DNA of 64,000 nucleotides, from the NCBI RefSeq assembly GCF_022201045.2, contig NC_068561.1, forward strand, positions 25,240,501 through 25,304,500, read 5' to 3'. The notes under the pieces were generated by a model. The model was given only the letters and a program-made list of their open reading frames with translations. It did no database searches and was not told the DNA's origin. A program made the position numbers and the translations under genes. Origin of the DNA: Citrus sinensis (lineage: Eukaryota > Streptophyta > Magnoliopsida > Sapindales > Rutaceae). Positions 24,131 through 37,241 of the stretch are shown piece after piece. The stretch's first letter is position 1; each line of letters starts with the position of its first letter.

Positions 24131-26200
24131 TTTTCTCTTCCTCTTCTCTAAACCCTTTTTGAACTCCTAAATTTAGAGAGAGCTGGAGGTGAAAGATGAA
24201 CTTGAATGAACTGAAACTTGGAAGCAGGTTTTCTTCCAGAAGAGCTCTAGCTGTGAAGCAATATCCTTGAACATCAAGAAATAGTTCAAAAGTACAGTTC
24301 ACTTATTTCAAAGCCATTATATGCTTCCTGAGAAGGGGTCTGCCTCCGAAGCTTCGGCCGCCCTTTCAGGGTGTGGCTCTAATGGAGAGATTGTGTGTTT
24401 ATGCAAATATCAAGATGACACTGTACGAATAAGAAGTTTAAGCTAAGTTAGCAAGGGATGAATGAACCTAAGTTAGAAATGAGAGTTTTAAATGGAGCTC
24501 GCTTCCATTTCTGAACCCCAAATGAGCATTGTTTAAATCCAATTTGAGGATCTAAATAAGACCACAAAATAACTTTCAAACCCAAAATGTTTCACACTCT
24601 GTCAAGGAAACCTCTCCCTTATGTGTTAAAATAAAATAATAATAATAATAATAATAATGATAATCAAATACAAAATGACAAAGAAATCTTCCATGTCATA
24701 TTTTATTAATTTCCATGTTTAAAAGAATGCTTGATTGCATTGTTTTTTTTTATAAGCCACATTACATAATGTTGCTGGACCAAATCCCAATACAAAAGGT
24801 TGAAATTTATAGTCAATCAATCAGATACTGTGGAAAATTCCCCTCAGGCTCCTATTAAGATAAACATCAATTTGGACATTTTTGGTATGTCCTTGGATCA
24901 GAAAAAGCCATTTCTGTTCCATTCTCATTATAGTTTCTATCCTGATTCTCGTTGTCACATATGAACACACGTGACCTCTAGATTGGATATATAATTCTGA
25001 TCCAGAAATTAATTAACTCTAATAATATATCAAAGGGGACCCCATACCCTTTAAAGCACAAGAAATAACCATTTGACCCTTCAAAGGGCACTTTCTGATT
25101 CTCTTTTCTAAGGCAGCTGGAATCTACCCACCCCTACTTCTTTGTTGTGTTTGGCTTTTAGAGTGCTTCTACATAATGACCTTTTTCTAATTTATTTAAT
25201 GTGTCATGTAAAGAAAATACAGAAATTACAGAAGAAAAAGAATTGTCAAAAAAGGATGAAAGCAAAAACATTGCAAAGCTCTCTCTCTCTATATATATAT
25301 TTTCAAGTGCAAGGGTTCTTATTTTTTTAATATTGACACATTATTAAGTTATGTGACTTAATATAGTTTATTTTTAATATACTATAAAGTCATGCAGTTC
25401 AATAGCATTAAAATTTAACTCTAATAAATTTCATGATTTAAAAGTATGTCTGCATGAAAAAAAATAAGGGTGTTCGCTTTTCTGATGAGAATATGTTGAC
25501 TTTATTAAAGTAAGGATTTCAGTAAAATATTAAAAAAGAAAATTAAATTTCAATATATTAGAGACTATGTTTTTTAATATATTAGTATATTAAATTGGTA
25601 TTCTCATTTTAACAAAATCTGGACTAAAGAAGGAATATATATACAAGTACAAGCAGCAGGACGTTTTCACTGAAATTGAGAAAAAAAAAATTGCGTATAT
25701 TTTTTCAGCTATCCGAAGCTAAGCAAGAGGGCTTGTGATTAACTCTAGAACACCCTATGTTTTACTGTCTTCATGTGACTGATCATTGAATTTTCTGTTG
25801 TGTATGTGCACGTGTTTGTTTATGCAGTATAAGGAAAAATGAAAAAAGAAAACTAAAATTTGGATTAGATATTTTATATTCTGTATTATATCTTCTCATT
25901 CATCTAGAAAGCACTTGAGACTAATGAGTTAAGCATGTATGGTAGAAGATGATCAATGCATGTTAGGCAAACAGTCAGTTGTGGGCTAAATATGCTTTAA
26001 AATATGGCACAAGGCGAAAACTGAACAGGTGACCAAACTGTAAGAGATGAGCAGCTCAACTACTAAGAGTTTTTCGTTGACCAGTGATGCCATTTCATCT
26101 GACATCATGATTCATAATTTCCTTGCATAATATCAGCAAAATATATATGTTAGGTTTCCAGTTATAGGAACTGCTTAAAAATGGAAAAAAATTCGTAAAG
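24131..26200. other. NAC upstream region and spacer
   Basis: 5' leader and promoter of the NAC gene (C/T-rich leader to ~24180), then AT-rich spacer. An (AAT)n microsatellite lies at ~24633-24665, with short CT/TA tracts at ~25280-25300. No gene is seen. Confidence 0.4.
24633..24665. repeat. (AAT)n microsatellite
   Basis: AATAATAATAATAATAATAA-type repeat of about nine units, imperfect at its right end (GATAAT). Confidence 0.85.
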
Positions 26201-26230
26201 TTTGTATGCCAAAAGCTTGAGTAACTTTGT

Positions 26231-26443
26231 TCATAGCTTGAGTTCGCTCACCATGTCTGCTAGATGGATAGCAATATGCAATGACACTTCAATAAATGCA
26301 TGGTCAAATGGGTTAGTCCAAACTGAAGTGAAATTCCCAGAAATTCTGCCCTCGTTTAAAATCCTTTCCATCTGTTCTTTCAAGTGGGATGATGGGTCAA
26401 ATTCTTCTAACCAAGGCTTCCTATTCTCTTTATGTGTGAACAT
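26231..26443 (-). other. unrecognised 70-codon open stretch, possible exon relic
   Basis: The minus-strand frame runs from ATG with MFTHKENRKPWLEEFDPSSH through FTSVWTNPFDHAFIEVS. Its composition looks protein-like (balanced, Trp- and Asp-containing), unlike the AT-rich junk around it. I recognise no family. No partner exon with matching splice sites was found nearby. It could be an exon of a decayed gene. Confidence 0.25.
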
Positions 26444-26453
26444 TAACCTCTAA

Positions 26454-29187
26454 GCACGTAATCATGTTCCCAATGTAGAAAATCTACATGAAAGTCATTG
26501 AAACCAAATTCTATACAGTTCTAAGAGGCCACACTAATTTTTAAATAATATTCTTAAGCTATCAGGAATTATTTTATAAAGCTTTAAGTTCTGTGTAAAT
26601 TGCTTGGACATTGTCCACTATGCATTGTTTTCATATTAACATATGAGGAGTAATAGCTAACATTTGGGTTTATTTTATTGTCATACCAATGAATTTTAAA
26701 AGCATTAACTCTGTGGACTGCATATTGAAAATGATATATAGCCTGAAAGATTTTTTTTTTTATATATATACGGATTATACAACCAAATAACTGGTGTATA
26801 TTATATCTAACTGGGACTACAACTTTATATTATATTAAGATTTATAAAGCACTTATCCAAATAAATAATTCTGCTCCACTCGTATTTTATAAAGTAGAAA
26901 GATAATAAATTAACTTCACTCAACCATACTTAATTGAGGAAGAATTTAAGTTTAAAAAGATTCAAACCGCTACTCTCATAAATGTGAAAGCAAGCGGTCC
27001 ACCATTCGACCAAAGACCCAATATTTGCTTGAAAAATATTTAAGTTGTCTTGAAGTGAAAATTTTTCCTCCATTTCCTTGTTTCCAGGCACCTCTATGGT
27101 TGATTTTTTTCTCCTAGTCACTTTTTTGGTAGTGACGCCGTGAAAGTCTCCATTATATGAAGAATACAAAAATAGGCAAGCCTGAATTATAAGTACACGA
27201 TGGAAAACTACAAATAAATCAATACGAAATATACGAAGCAAACAGCATTTTAAAATGATAACTAAACGAAAATGAATAACAACAGAAGATATTATTAAAA
27301 TTACTGAATTAAAAAAATTAAAAAATATATATTTGAAGGTCTAAACAATGGAATTTTACCAAAATCTTACGATCTTTGTTACATCGACATTAGACTTTTT
27401 CTCCAGAATTTTGAAACAGTATATTAATGGCAAAAATCTACCACAGTAAGTAAAATCAACCCATAAGTTCAAACGCGAACACATATCCCCACTTATCTAA
27501 CAGCACTATTGCCAATATACTTAAAAGCACTTGTTATTAAGAAGAACTTACTCTTGAGTCAACAAAGCAGATTCATAGATGCAAGCATGATACTTGCAGC
27601 TGATCTTGGACTTGATTGAGAAAAGGGAAAGGGACAATTCTTATTATCAATCTAGAGGTCAATAATAGCAACTTCATAAATAATATAATCACATCATCAA
27701 CTTGGAATTGATATATAACTATAGATTTGGAATATTCATTACATTATAATTTAATATAATCTTAACCTAATCATACATTGTCCAGGTTAGTTAGCGAAAC
27801 TTGAGGTTAATCTCTTTGAAAGCAACTCTATTTCCTGGAATATCTTATGAATTTTATAATCCTTAGTTTACACACGACATATGCTACATTTTAGCTCACT
27901 ATTCAGACCTTATCTCGAAGCTTAAGCCGTGTAAGGCTACTAAAGAGTTCCATGTAGCCATCTCAATCAAATAAAAACTCTTTATGCATCAATCATGGCA
28001 AGTTTTTCATCCTAAATTCCAATAATTTTGCTATTTATTTTATCGAAAAAAAAAAACTTCTTTTCTCGAGTTATTCAGAAAAGTTTTTTTTTTTTTTTTG
28101 TGGTTGAGGATGAGAGAAGGGTGCAAATCAATAAAAAAGAAAAAGAACTGTATTCAGCTGCCAGATTATTGGAATTAAACATATAATATCACTTTGATTG
28201 TGAAGTTTAAGATTCCTGAGAAGTATTTAAGCCCTCGAAGCAAAGAGTTAAAGAAAATAAAGAAAGCAATTAAGATACAATAATCACATTTCATCTATCA
28301 AAACTCTTAATCAATATAAATTATTTGGATAGTCTAGTTTAATAGGGACCCCATATCGACTAGCCAGCTACTGTAAAATGGTTGGTTGGGTGGGGAGAAG
28401 TTGATTGCCAAAATAACCAATTAAATTTTGGGGGGAAAAATAAAGATTGATGGGATTTTGGAGACAGCATATCGAGATATCATTATTCATCAGCGTGATA
28501 ATATGAGCAGAATTACACACACAACAGTTTTGTTTATGCATAGACTCCTGTTTACATAAAATCTTTGCATCATTGCATGAAAATAAAATATTATTCAAGT
28601 GGCAGATAAAGAAAAACCACTTCAAGACAACAATGGAAACATCATCTTGGCCTAACTAAGTTTTCTTGTTCACACCCATTCATACTTCTTTGTTTGGTTT
28701 CCACTTTCTATTGATGTTGGACCCAAGATTAACTCCAATGACTTTAATGACTTAACTGGAATAAGGATTTTGTATCAATCTGAGTCCAACCATCTGTTTT
28801 GAGTTGACACGGCATACTTCATTCTAGTAATTCACGTACAGAATATTACCCGTATAAAATTAAGCAAGCCTTCAAATTGATCCACATATGCACAGACAAA
28901 ATTTTGAAAAGAATAGAAGATTCTCCCATCTAAATTTGAACACTAATATTGCAACTAGCTTCAGTCAATCGGCAGCATGGCAGCACCCAAACCGAGTATT
29001 CACATTTCTAAAAAAGATCAACAAAATTTCCTTGGAGGGTATACATCTATAATCATAAGACTCTGTATGAAAGCCAAAGCGTATATACAATAGAATAAGC
29101 AGCATTTACATTTATAATCCAAGCCACTTGACAACTTGTCTTGAATACTTCATCTCCGAGCATAGGTGATATAACTTCCAAGTTTGG
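26454..29187. other. long AT-rich spacer
   Basis: No supported gene. Poly-T and poly-A runs lie at ~26753-26770 and ~28086-28100. The part nearest 29187 probably includes the 3' UTR of the next minus-strand gene. Confidence 0.4.
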
Positions 29188-31501
29188 TTAACCTGAGGAT
29201 TTGCGATTCCGCTTACTTAAAAGTGATTTTTGCCTCCCCCACTTCCTCCTATTATTATGCAGATTTGACTTAGAAGTAGAAGGTTGACCCTGCAGCTTGG
29301 GCATTTTTGAGGGCAAGGCAGATTCTGGAGTCACAGCTGGAGGACTGGTATTCAGCTTTTCTAGCGATTCATGATGCCTCGAAGTGAACTGACTTATAAC
29401 TCTTTCAAAATTTTGCAATTCTTCATCAGAAGGCTCAATATCTATCGGGATCGCTTCCTTGTTCTGTATGCATAAAGAATGATCAGTTCCATAATTACAC
29501 ATATGGAAAATAGGATTATGCAACTAGCGTTTTGCTATTAAGCCAGTATAATATTGTTAAGACGTGATCAGGGGAAAAGTCCATATTTGTTACTGCAAAA
29601 ATAAAAACGGCAATGATATAACTGATATCTCATCTACAGTTTCAACAACCTTCTTTGACAGGTAAGAAATGCTCACATAATCATAATCATAATCATAATT
29701 ATAAGCATTACCAGGTATAATGCATAGTCAGGAGTTGAAAACTTACGGTTTCACACAAATCCCCAACTTGATAGTGACCAGTGCTTTCCAATATGTCAGG
29801 AAGAGGAATTACGTCTCCATGACTTGAAACTGCATTTTCAGGCATAAAAAGATTTCCCATATTACCCTCAGATATGTGAGGCGGGGAAATACATTGAGAT
29901 CTATCTGGCATTCCATCTCCATTTTCAGAAGGAGAGGCCATGTTTTGGTCAGAACTAGTTGATCCATTACATGGCATGAGCAGGCTCAATCTATTAATGG
30001 AAGTGTACTTTCCTGGATTTTCAGTCAGCACCTTGTCAATTCGATCTTTCAATTTGCGAACTTGTGATTGTGCCACTTCAATCTTTGAAAGCATTTGCTC
30101 CAAAGAATTGCCACAATCTCCGAATTCAAGAGATAGCCATACATCATTGAACTCCAACCCATCAGTGCCATTGACTGTTTTATTATCTGCAGAGTTCACC
30201 AAAGTGGGAAATTCATGTACTGATGCAGAAATTTTTGAACAACATATCTCTAGGTAAGGGATTACTTCTCTTGAAAGCATATTCACTTGCAATTTTCCAG
30301 CACACTTTTGAAAAACAGTTGGACTTTTTCTATTCATTTCAATTATTGAAATTTACAACACAAACAACGCCTGTTTTGAGAGAGCTATTCATGATATTCA
30401 TGTCAAGAAATTTCATCAGTTCCTTCCATGGGCCCAAAATATTGTCATCTTAACACCACAAAATTAGATGCAGTGAAAAATTTTTATACTGCAACTAAAA
30501 TACACACCAAAAACTTGTAAGAAATCCACCAATCTCTGTTAACAAATATCTTCCAATATTTTGGAAAGCAGTAAATCTATTTTGCGGGATAGATGCAAAT
30601 AACAGAATAAAGTAATATATCAACATTCCAAAGTATGTAAATAGTATTAAACTGTTGATTACACTCAATTAAAATGTTACTGAAAAGATAAACCCGCGAC
30701 CACATGCTAACTACAATATCAATAACATTCATGATCTTTGCAAGCTATATAACTCACCAAAATTGAGGATCAAGGCAAAATTCTTGCTTCTTACCTCTGT
30801 TACCATAATCATTTTCCAAGAGAGCACAATTAGCAATGGACCTCTTATACTCTGGAAGAGAAACACGAGAAGAAGATACCTATTAGACTTGAAACAGATA
30901 AATAAGCCCAGCAGAAAGCAAGAATTGTGAACTTCATAGTTCATACCATAATAGGAGAACAGGTTATGTTGTGACATGTAGGATGCGACATCAGTTTTTT
31001 CTTCAACTCGTTTTCTCTTCTTCCTCTTCATGACTTGATTTCCTCGAATATTGTGACTAGAGAATGACTGTGAACTTTCATCGAAACCCTCTAACATAGA
31101 GTTTTCCAATTCAACCTCCTTTCTCTGATCATACTGTGCAAGTTTTGTATCATATTTCAGTGCCTGAGACTTCATTTCCTTAATCTGGAGTTCTATCCAT
31201 TTACACCGCCACATAATAGGACGTATAAACCTCCGCCAATGCTCTGTCAACTTCTTCTTTCTGAGAAAAGAAAACAGACAAATAAATACATTGGTCATGG
31301 AAGTATTCAAAGCCGTACCAAGCAATAACATACACCCATGTTTCACAGCATCTTTTAGATGCCATGACAATTCATGGAAAAAACAGCACAACATGGATAG
31401 CTTGCCAGACTTTAAAAGCAATGTAGCTGATGAAGCCAAGAAAAGTGGTCCAAGAAGCACTGTTACACCAGAGAGCCAATACCACTTCATTTTTATCCCT
31501 C

Positions 31502-31532
<31 letters not shown>

Positions 31533-32060
31533 AAAATCTTATGGCCAAGTGTTGTATGAAAGACATGATCTTGATTCATATATATATCATAGCTGATCCC
31601 AAAGACAACACAACACACACGTAATACACCTGAACTAATTGAATAAAAATTACCTCATAGGCAGTGCCCTGCTGTATCCATCAACCATCGATGCAAACAC
31701 ATTGCCCCCACAAAATGGTGACTCAACTTCAATATCACTCAAAGTTGAGGAGTTCTCGGTCCCTGAAATGGTGCCACTGAAAGAACTCGAATTCTCTGTC
31801 GTGTCCTGGCACTCGGCTTCAACCAGCACATGGTCTCCAGATTTTGTACACTCAGTTACATCATCCTCAATTCCACTCCTTAAATTAGCTCTACCATCAG
31901 ATAACACTTCATCGTGAGTCGGGTTGTCATCAAAATTATTCCCACAATGCATAAGCTTACTCAATGGAGATTCAGGAACACTTCCATTATTCTGCTTAGC
32001 AGGAGAAATCTCCATCAGGGTATTTGATTTCGCCTCCATCTCTACTAATTCGGGGCCCAT
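29188..32060 (-). CDS. uncharacterised plant protein, probably nuclear
   Basis: Multi-exon gene, minus strand. Supported exons: 32060-31654, 31260-30947, 30851-30795, one starting at 30449, one ending at 29747 and 29463-29188. All have GT-AG borders and matching phases except the junction between the fourth and fifth exons. There the fourth frame meets TGA near 30350, and the fifth frame (30337 downward) is shifted. Either an intron inside ~30360-30160 was missed or the copy is frame-broken. The N-terminus is acidic and Ser-rich. A conserved Trp-rich block (EHWRRFIRPIMWRCKWIELQ) is followed by KRKKRKR-like basic residues, typical of a nuclear localisation signal. Then comes a probable coiled coil (EQMLSKIEVAQSQVRKLKDR). 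The C-terminus is basic (RRKWGRQKSLLSKRNRK). I recall similar uncharacterised plant proteins but assign no function. Head to head with DEG8, 0.93 kb between ATGs. Confidence 0.7.
31499..31535. repeat. C(n)A(n) homopolymer tract in intron
   Basis: A run of ~22 C followed by ~14 A within the first intron of the uncharacterised gene. A similar tract lies in DEG8 intron 7. Homopolymer lengths may be assembly-affected. Confidence 0.8.
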
Positions 32061-32992
32061 ACTTACATCCAGAATCAGTTGATTCCTTCAAGCAATAGTT
32101 TCAAGTACACTAAAAGATAAGCCATTCAATCCAAATCACCATTACAAATTTATAAATCGAAATAAATAAAAAAAGCCAACAAACAAGTCCAATCAAATTC
32201 CCAAATAAGCAATCTCCATAACTACATGTAAAAATAAATTCAGAACTTAAAGAAAACGCTAGACCATAAACCATATAAGACAATAATTTGAACTTGAAAA
32301 TTTATGAGTAAATAATAAATAAATAAAGCAAATTTAAAAAAAGTCCAATTATTCAACAAAAGTTGACAAATTTTGCGGCAAAGCCCCCACATTTACCAGA
32401 ATCTTTACAAAAGCAGCAAACAAAAGAACAAACAAGAAAAAAAAAAAGTGAGACTGAAAAAGAAGCCACCTTGAAGTTAGAAATCGCAAGATCGCAAAAC
32501 CGCAAAATGGAGTATATCACTTCTCCCTCGAGAAATTTTGACGTCAGAGTAGAATTTGGAGAAAGCGGAGAGCTTTGATTTTGACCAGAAACGAACCGGT
32601 GAGCCGTGAGGGAATTGAGAATTAAAAACGATTCGATTTTATATGTACCTGTTCTTGATGCAGTTTTACATTTATACCCTCATTCTGTTACCGACATTTG
32701 ACCTCTGTTGGATGTGGTTATTTCGTAAATCAGAAGTTTCAAGTTTCAACCGTGATAGCCCACTAGCCCTTGAGCGAGTGTGGGGAATTATACAACTAGT
32801 CCCTGGAAGATACGGAAATAACAAAATAATCCACCTACACGAGCATCCGCAGCAAAGGCCACAGTTAACGCCTTATCCGCTTTGCTTTAGCTTTTGCTTT
32901 GCTGCTTCAACTTCTGCAGATTCTGTTATTTTATCAATTTCATTCAACTATCTAGGCCATTTATTTATCATTATCAGCCATAAGGTACCAAA
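32061..32992. promoter_or_regulatory. shared divergent promoter region
   Basis: The 932 bp between the ATG of the uncharacterised gene (-) and that of DEG8 (+) must hold both promoters and leaders. It has no strong TATA box in either direction, as is common for housekeeping-type divergent pairs. Confidence 0.45.
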
Positions 32993-35900
32993 ATGCAAAT
33001 CATAGCATGCAGTTCTTGGTCTCTGCAAGTACCTGCAGGAATCATCAACAGCTTCCAGAAGCGCTTCCTCTTGGGTCAGTCTCGACCAGTTTGTTCAAAT
33101 GAGCACTCAAACGACATGGATTTTCCTTCCCAACCCTCCTCCACTTGCGGCCAAAGGTTCCCTTTTTCACTCTCAGCATTGCATTTTCATTCTTTCTTTT
33201 ACTATTAAAGAAATCATAGTCATTGGTTTCAAGAGTTTTGATACCTTATAATTTTGATAATTTTAGAAGTGATAGGACCTGTGTTGAGGACTTGTGTGAA
33301 GTAATAAGCAAAAAGGTTGATCCTTTCACGACCCGGCGGACGTTGGTGTCTAGTTTTTTCATGTACTTGAGTTATTGTCCTTCAAGGTACTTATCAGGTC
33401 CGCACAATTCAGCTTTGTTTTTTGCTTTAACTAGTTTTCAGATAATTTATTTATGGCGTTTAAACGTATGATCCGAGTGTGCTTGCTAACAATGATGTCT
33501 TTGAAGAGGTTGGCGCCCTAATAATATCATTCAGCACGCTCATCACTAAAAATTCATTCATTATTGAAGTTCTCGGTTTTATATTTATTGCATATCTTTG
33601 TACTTGTTTGAGATTTGATTCGAATCATGGTAAAACTATTGAAATTACAGCCCAAGCATTAGGGGATCCATCCATGACACTTGAAGAAGTAACTCCTTCG
33701 GTTTTCCCATCGGGCCAACTCCTCCCTAATGAGGTTTGTCAATTATTAGCTAATGTGTTCTTAGATGAGTAGTTGAGTAGCTCTTCTATTAGTTTCAATT
33801 ATATTTTTTACCTATGTTTAGGGCATGCTAATTAATTTGTGTCTCATTGGCAGGAAAGAATTGCCCAACTCTTTGAGAAGAATACTTATTCTGTTGTTAA
33901 CATTTTTGATGTAACATTGCGCCCTACACTTAACGTAACTGGTTTAGTTGAGGTATTTTACGGCTTTAATATCATTTATTGCATGGTTTTTTCCTTCACC
34001 TTAACAAGAACTTAGCATTTGGTTCTTTCATCATGTTGGCATCTTCTAATGCTTGTAGTCCATATTTGGGCAGATTCCTGAAGGAAATGGTTCAGGAGTA
34101 GTCTGGGATGGAAAGGGACACATTGTGACAAACTTTCACGGTAAGGGCTAATGAAAGATTGCAAAGAATAAGATGATGATATAAAAGATTATGCATTAGG
34201 AGTTCCAACAATGTAGATGTTATCTGAAGTAAAAGAATGCTCTATTCAATTGTACAACATTGCTGCTTATTGTTATTAAGTTACAGAAGAGCGTCCATGA
34301 TGAGTACGTAATCACAATGTCATGTTTACCATTCATCAGCTTACTGCAGAATGCTATCAACCTTCATTTATCAATAGTTCCTCATTCTGGAATATGCTTA
34401 GTTTTCCTTTTCGATTGTTCTTTCCATATGCTGTTAAACTTTATTATTTGTCATTCATTGTTCACAAGAAACCTTGTTCTTTCCACATGCTGTTAAACTT
34501 TGTTATTCATCATTCATTGTTCACAAGAAGCCTTGTACACCTTTCAGCTCATATTAAGCTCAATGTTTAAAGCCTGCTTTCAAGTAGAAACTCATTCTTA
34601 AAGACTGGCTTTTGAATATCTTATGGATTACAGTTTGGATGCCAAATATTTTTGGTGGTATGTCAGTTACTTTTTTTTTTTTTTTTGGGGTTATTGAATG
34701 GGCTGTGAAGTTGCAAGTGTTTTCCAGTGATAGGTAGTGCCCTTTCGAGAAAGCCAGCTGAGGGGCAGGTTGTTGCACGAGTTAATATTTTAGCTTCAGA
34801 CGGGTGAGATTTGAAGTGCCTTTAGCCTAGAGTGGTAATTAACTACAGTATTTAGTGTTACAGCTTAAGCTGCTGCTGCCATTCCTCTCATTTCGTATAG
34901 TCTTTTAAAGGGTGCAAAAGAATTTCGAGGGTAAGTTGGTTGGTGCTGACCGAGCTAAGGACCTTGCTGTCTTGAAGGTACATTGTCCCTCCTCCCCCCC
35001 CCCCCCCCCCCCCCCCACAAAAAAAAAATTGCAATACTGTGTCAATCAACCCCTGTTCGTTTGCCTAGTGTTGGGTAAGCCAAAATATTCCATAGTTTCT
35101 GCTGTCATGATGACTGATTATTTGATATTATGGTTCTCTCTCTGGGACTTTGACAAACAGAAAATTTATGGTACAAGATGAAAATAGAGATCCAATCCAT
35201 AACTGCTTTTGTGGTCTTGTCGATGCTTAATTTTAGCGCAGGAGTTAACCACGAGGTAATTGTAAAAAGGGTTTGATCTGTATATGACATGCTAGATTGA
35301 AGCCTCTGAAGATCTGTTGAAGCCAATTAATGTGGGACAGTCATCTTTTCTAAAAGTTGGACAGCAGTGTCTAGCAATTGGGAATCCTTTTGGTTTTGAC
35401 CACACCCTCACAGTTGGGGTTATTAGTGGATTGAATCGAGATATTTTTAGTCAAGCTGGAGTGACAATTGGCGGTGGAATTCAAACAGATGCAGCAATCA
35501 ATCCTGGGAACAGGTTAGTGTAAGATTCGTTGTAATGAAAATTCTTACTTGAAGTTATTTTGTCCTCTTCTTCTCTCGTCATTAAGGACCGTTCTTCGCA
35601 CCCTAATCTCTCCTGTCATTCATTCTTGAAATCTTGGCCAGAATGAAAAGATGTTTGTATTACTTAGAAAAAATAGATATACATAGATTCATAGTAATTG
35701 ATGCATCATCTGCTGCTTGTTCTGAAATTGCAGTGGAGGACCTTTGCTCGATTCTAAAGGAAATTTAATAGGGATTAATACTGCGATCATTACTCAAACA
35801 GGTAATTCTCTTTCCATTTAGTGTTATAGAAACAAAGATAAAGAATATGTTATGGTAAAGGATATTTACCTTAGTAAATTTTGCTAGCCAATTTCAACAT

Positions 35901-36935
35901 TCAACTGTTTGCAATTATTATGTCATTAACATGTTCATGTTATTTAAGTGACTGACTAAACGAATTGTTGGTATGAGTAAGTCCACCTTTGTACCAACAT
36001 AATAAATGGTTCACTGGATTCTTGGTATGGCAGGGACATCGGCAGGTGTAGGTTTTGCCATACCGTCATCAACTGTACTCAAGATTGTACCTCAGTTGAT
36101 CCAGTATGGCAAGGTATGTTCACTTGCCACTTTGTTATGCCGGTTGGATACTTGGTTTTATTGTAATATATGGATAATTAAAACTCCTTTTGCAATTTAT
36201 TCTCCTATTAGATTCTGTCTTTATGTTCTAGATTTTTTGTTATATGCAAGTCTTTCTCTAGTTCGTATCTCATGTGTCATCCATTTCAGGTGGTTCGAGC
36301 TGGTTTGAATGTGGATATTGCTCCTGACCTGGTAGCAAGTCAACTTAATGTTCGAAATGGAGCTCTTGTTTTACAGGTATTGTAATGCAGTTGAAAATGA
36401 CCGTTCGAACTTTGTACATATAGTGTTTAATTTGCTGCTTTTAGAATATCTACATTTGTAATATATATCCCCTATGTTGCTGTAGGTCCCTGGAAATAGT
36501 CTGGCAGCCAAAGCTGGGATACTTCCCACCACCAGGGGTTTTGCTGGGAATATTATACTTGGGGACATCATCGTGGCAGTTAACAACAAACCCGTGAGTT
36601 TCTTCTGCTTATCAATCCCCTCTCGAATTTATCTTATCTGTGCAGAACCAAATCAAGATAATCTTACGTGCCTCAAATCATCCTAGAATGATTGCTAGTG
36701 AAGAACATAAGCGGAATGAACTGCATCTGTAATAATCCAGTTAATCTTGGAGCAAGATACGGAAGCATAAACATATTTTAATTAATTTTATGCATCTTTC
36801 CATCAGGTCAAAAGCAAAGCAGAGTTAGAAAAAGTATTGGATGATTACAATGTGGGGGACAGAGTGATGCTGAAGATCCAGAGAGGAAATGAACACTTGG
36901 AACTGCCCATAACTTTGGAGGAAAAGAATGCATGA
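32993..36935 (+). CDS. DEG8: thylakoid-lumen Deg/HtrA serine protease, DEG8-type
   Basis: ATP-independent serine endoprotease of the thylakoid lumen. With DEG5 it cleaves photodamaged photosystem II D1 protein. Model join(32993..33156,33267..33397,33651..33733,33854..33952,34074..34140,34728..34803,34911..34977,35296..35513,35734..35801,36034..36113,36290..36376,36486..36593,36807..36935) closes to 458 aa with GT-AG introns; Arabidopsis DEG8 is ~448. The N-terminus is a plastid transit region, then a twin-arginine (Arg78-Arg79, [11 protein letters not shown]) for lumen export by the Tat route. The catalytic triad is His181 (TNFHV), Asp224 (AKDLAVLK) and Ser302 (GNSGGP, split across an intron). 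One PDZ domain (~330-445) distinguishes it from DEG5, which lacks one. Exon 2 needs the downstream donor at 33397 (TCAG|GTCCGC) to hold frame; the donor at 33386 would not. All triad residues are intact. Confidence 0.93.
34996..35028. repeat. C(n)A(n) tract in DEG8 intron 7
   Basis: A run of ~20 C, then CACAAAAAAAAA, starting about 20 bp after the donor of intron 7. Confidence 0.8.
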
Positions 36936-37241
36936 TCACATCCATCACCCGACGTTGTATTTAAATTTGTTACAGTTTTCCATATTGTAAGAGAAGGAAA
37001 GAACTATGCTTAAGTGGATTTCGAGTGATGAATAATTGTGCATGTAATTGTTGTTTTTGTGAAAATGCATCGATTCAAGGCAGTTTTGTTCCAAAGAATG
37101 GCAGTTCAACATGGTTACAATTAGATTTTTTTCAATAGAAAATTTGATTTGCAATTTCTTGCATGATATAGACGAATCATGATCCTAATAATGACTCTTT
37201 TAATTTTGTAAACCCCCTTTAAATGAAATGGAAATGCATAT

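Noticed and set aside
33267-33386. DEG8 exon 2 ending at the first GT (33386)
   Set aside because: It shifts the frame of exon 3; the donor at 33397 restores the DEG8 reading through [12 protein letters not shown].
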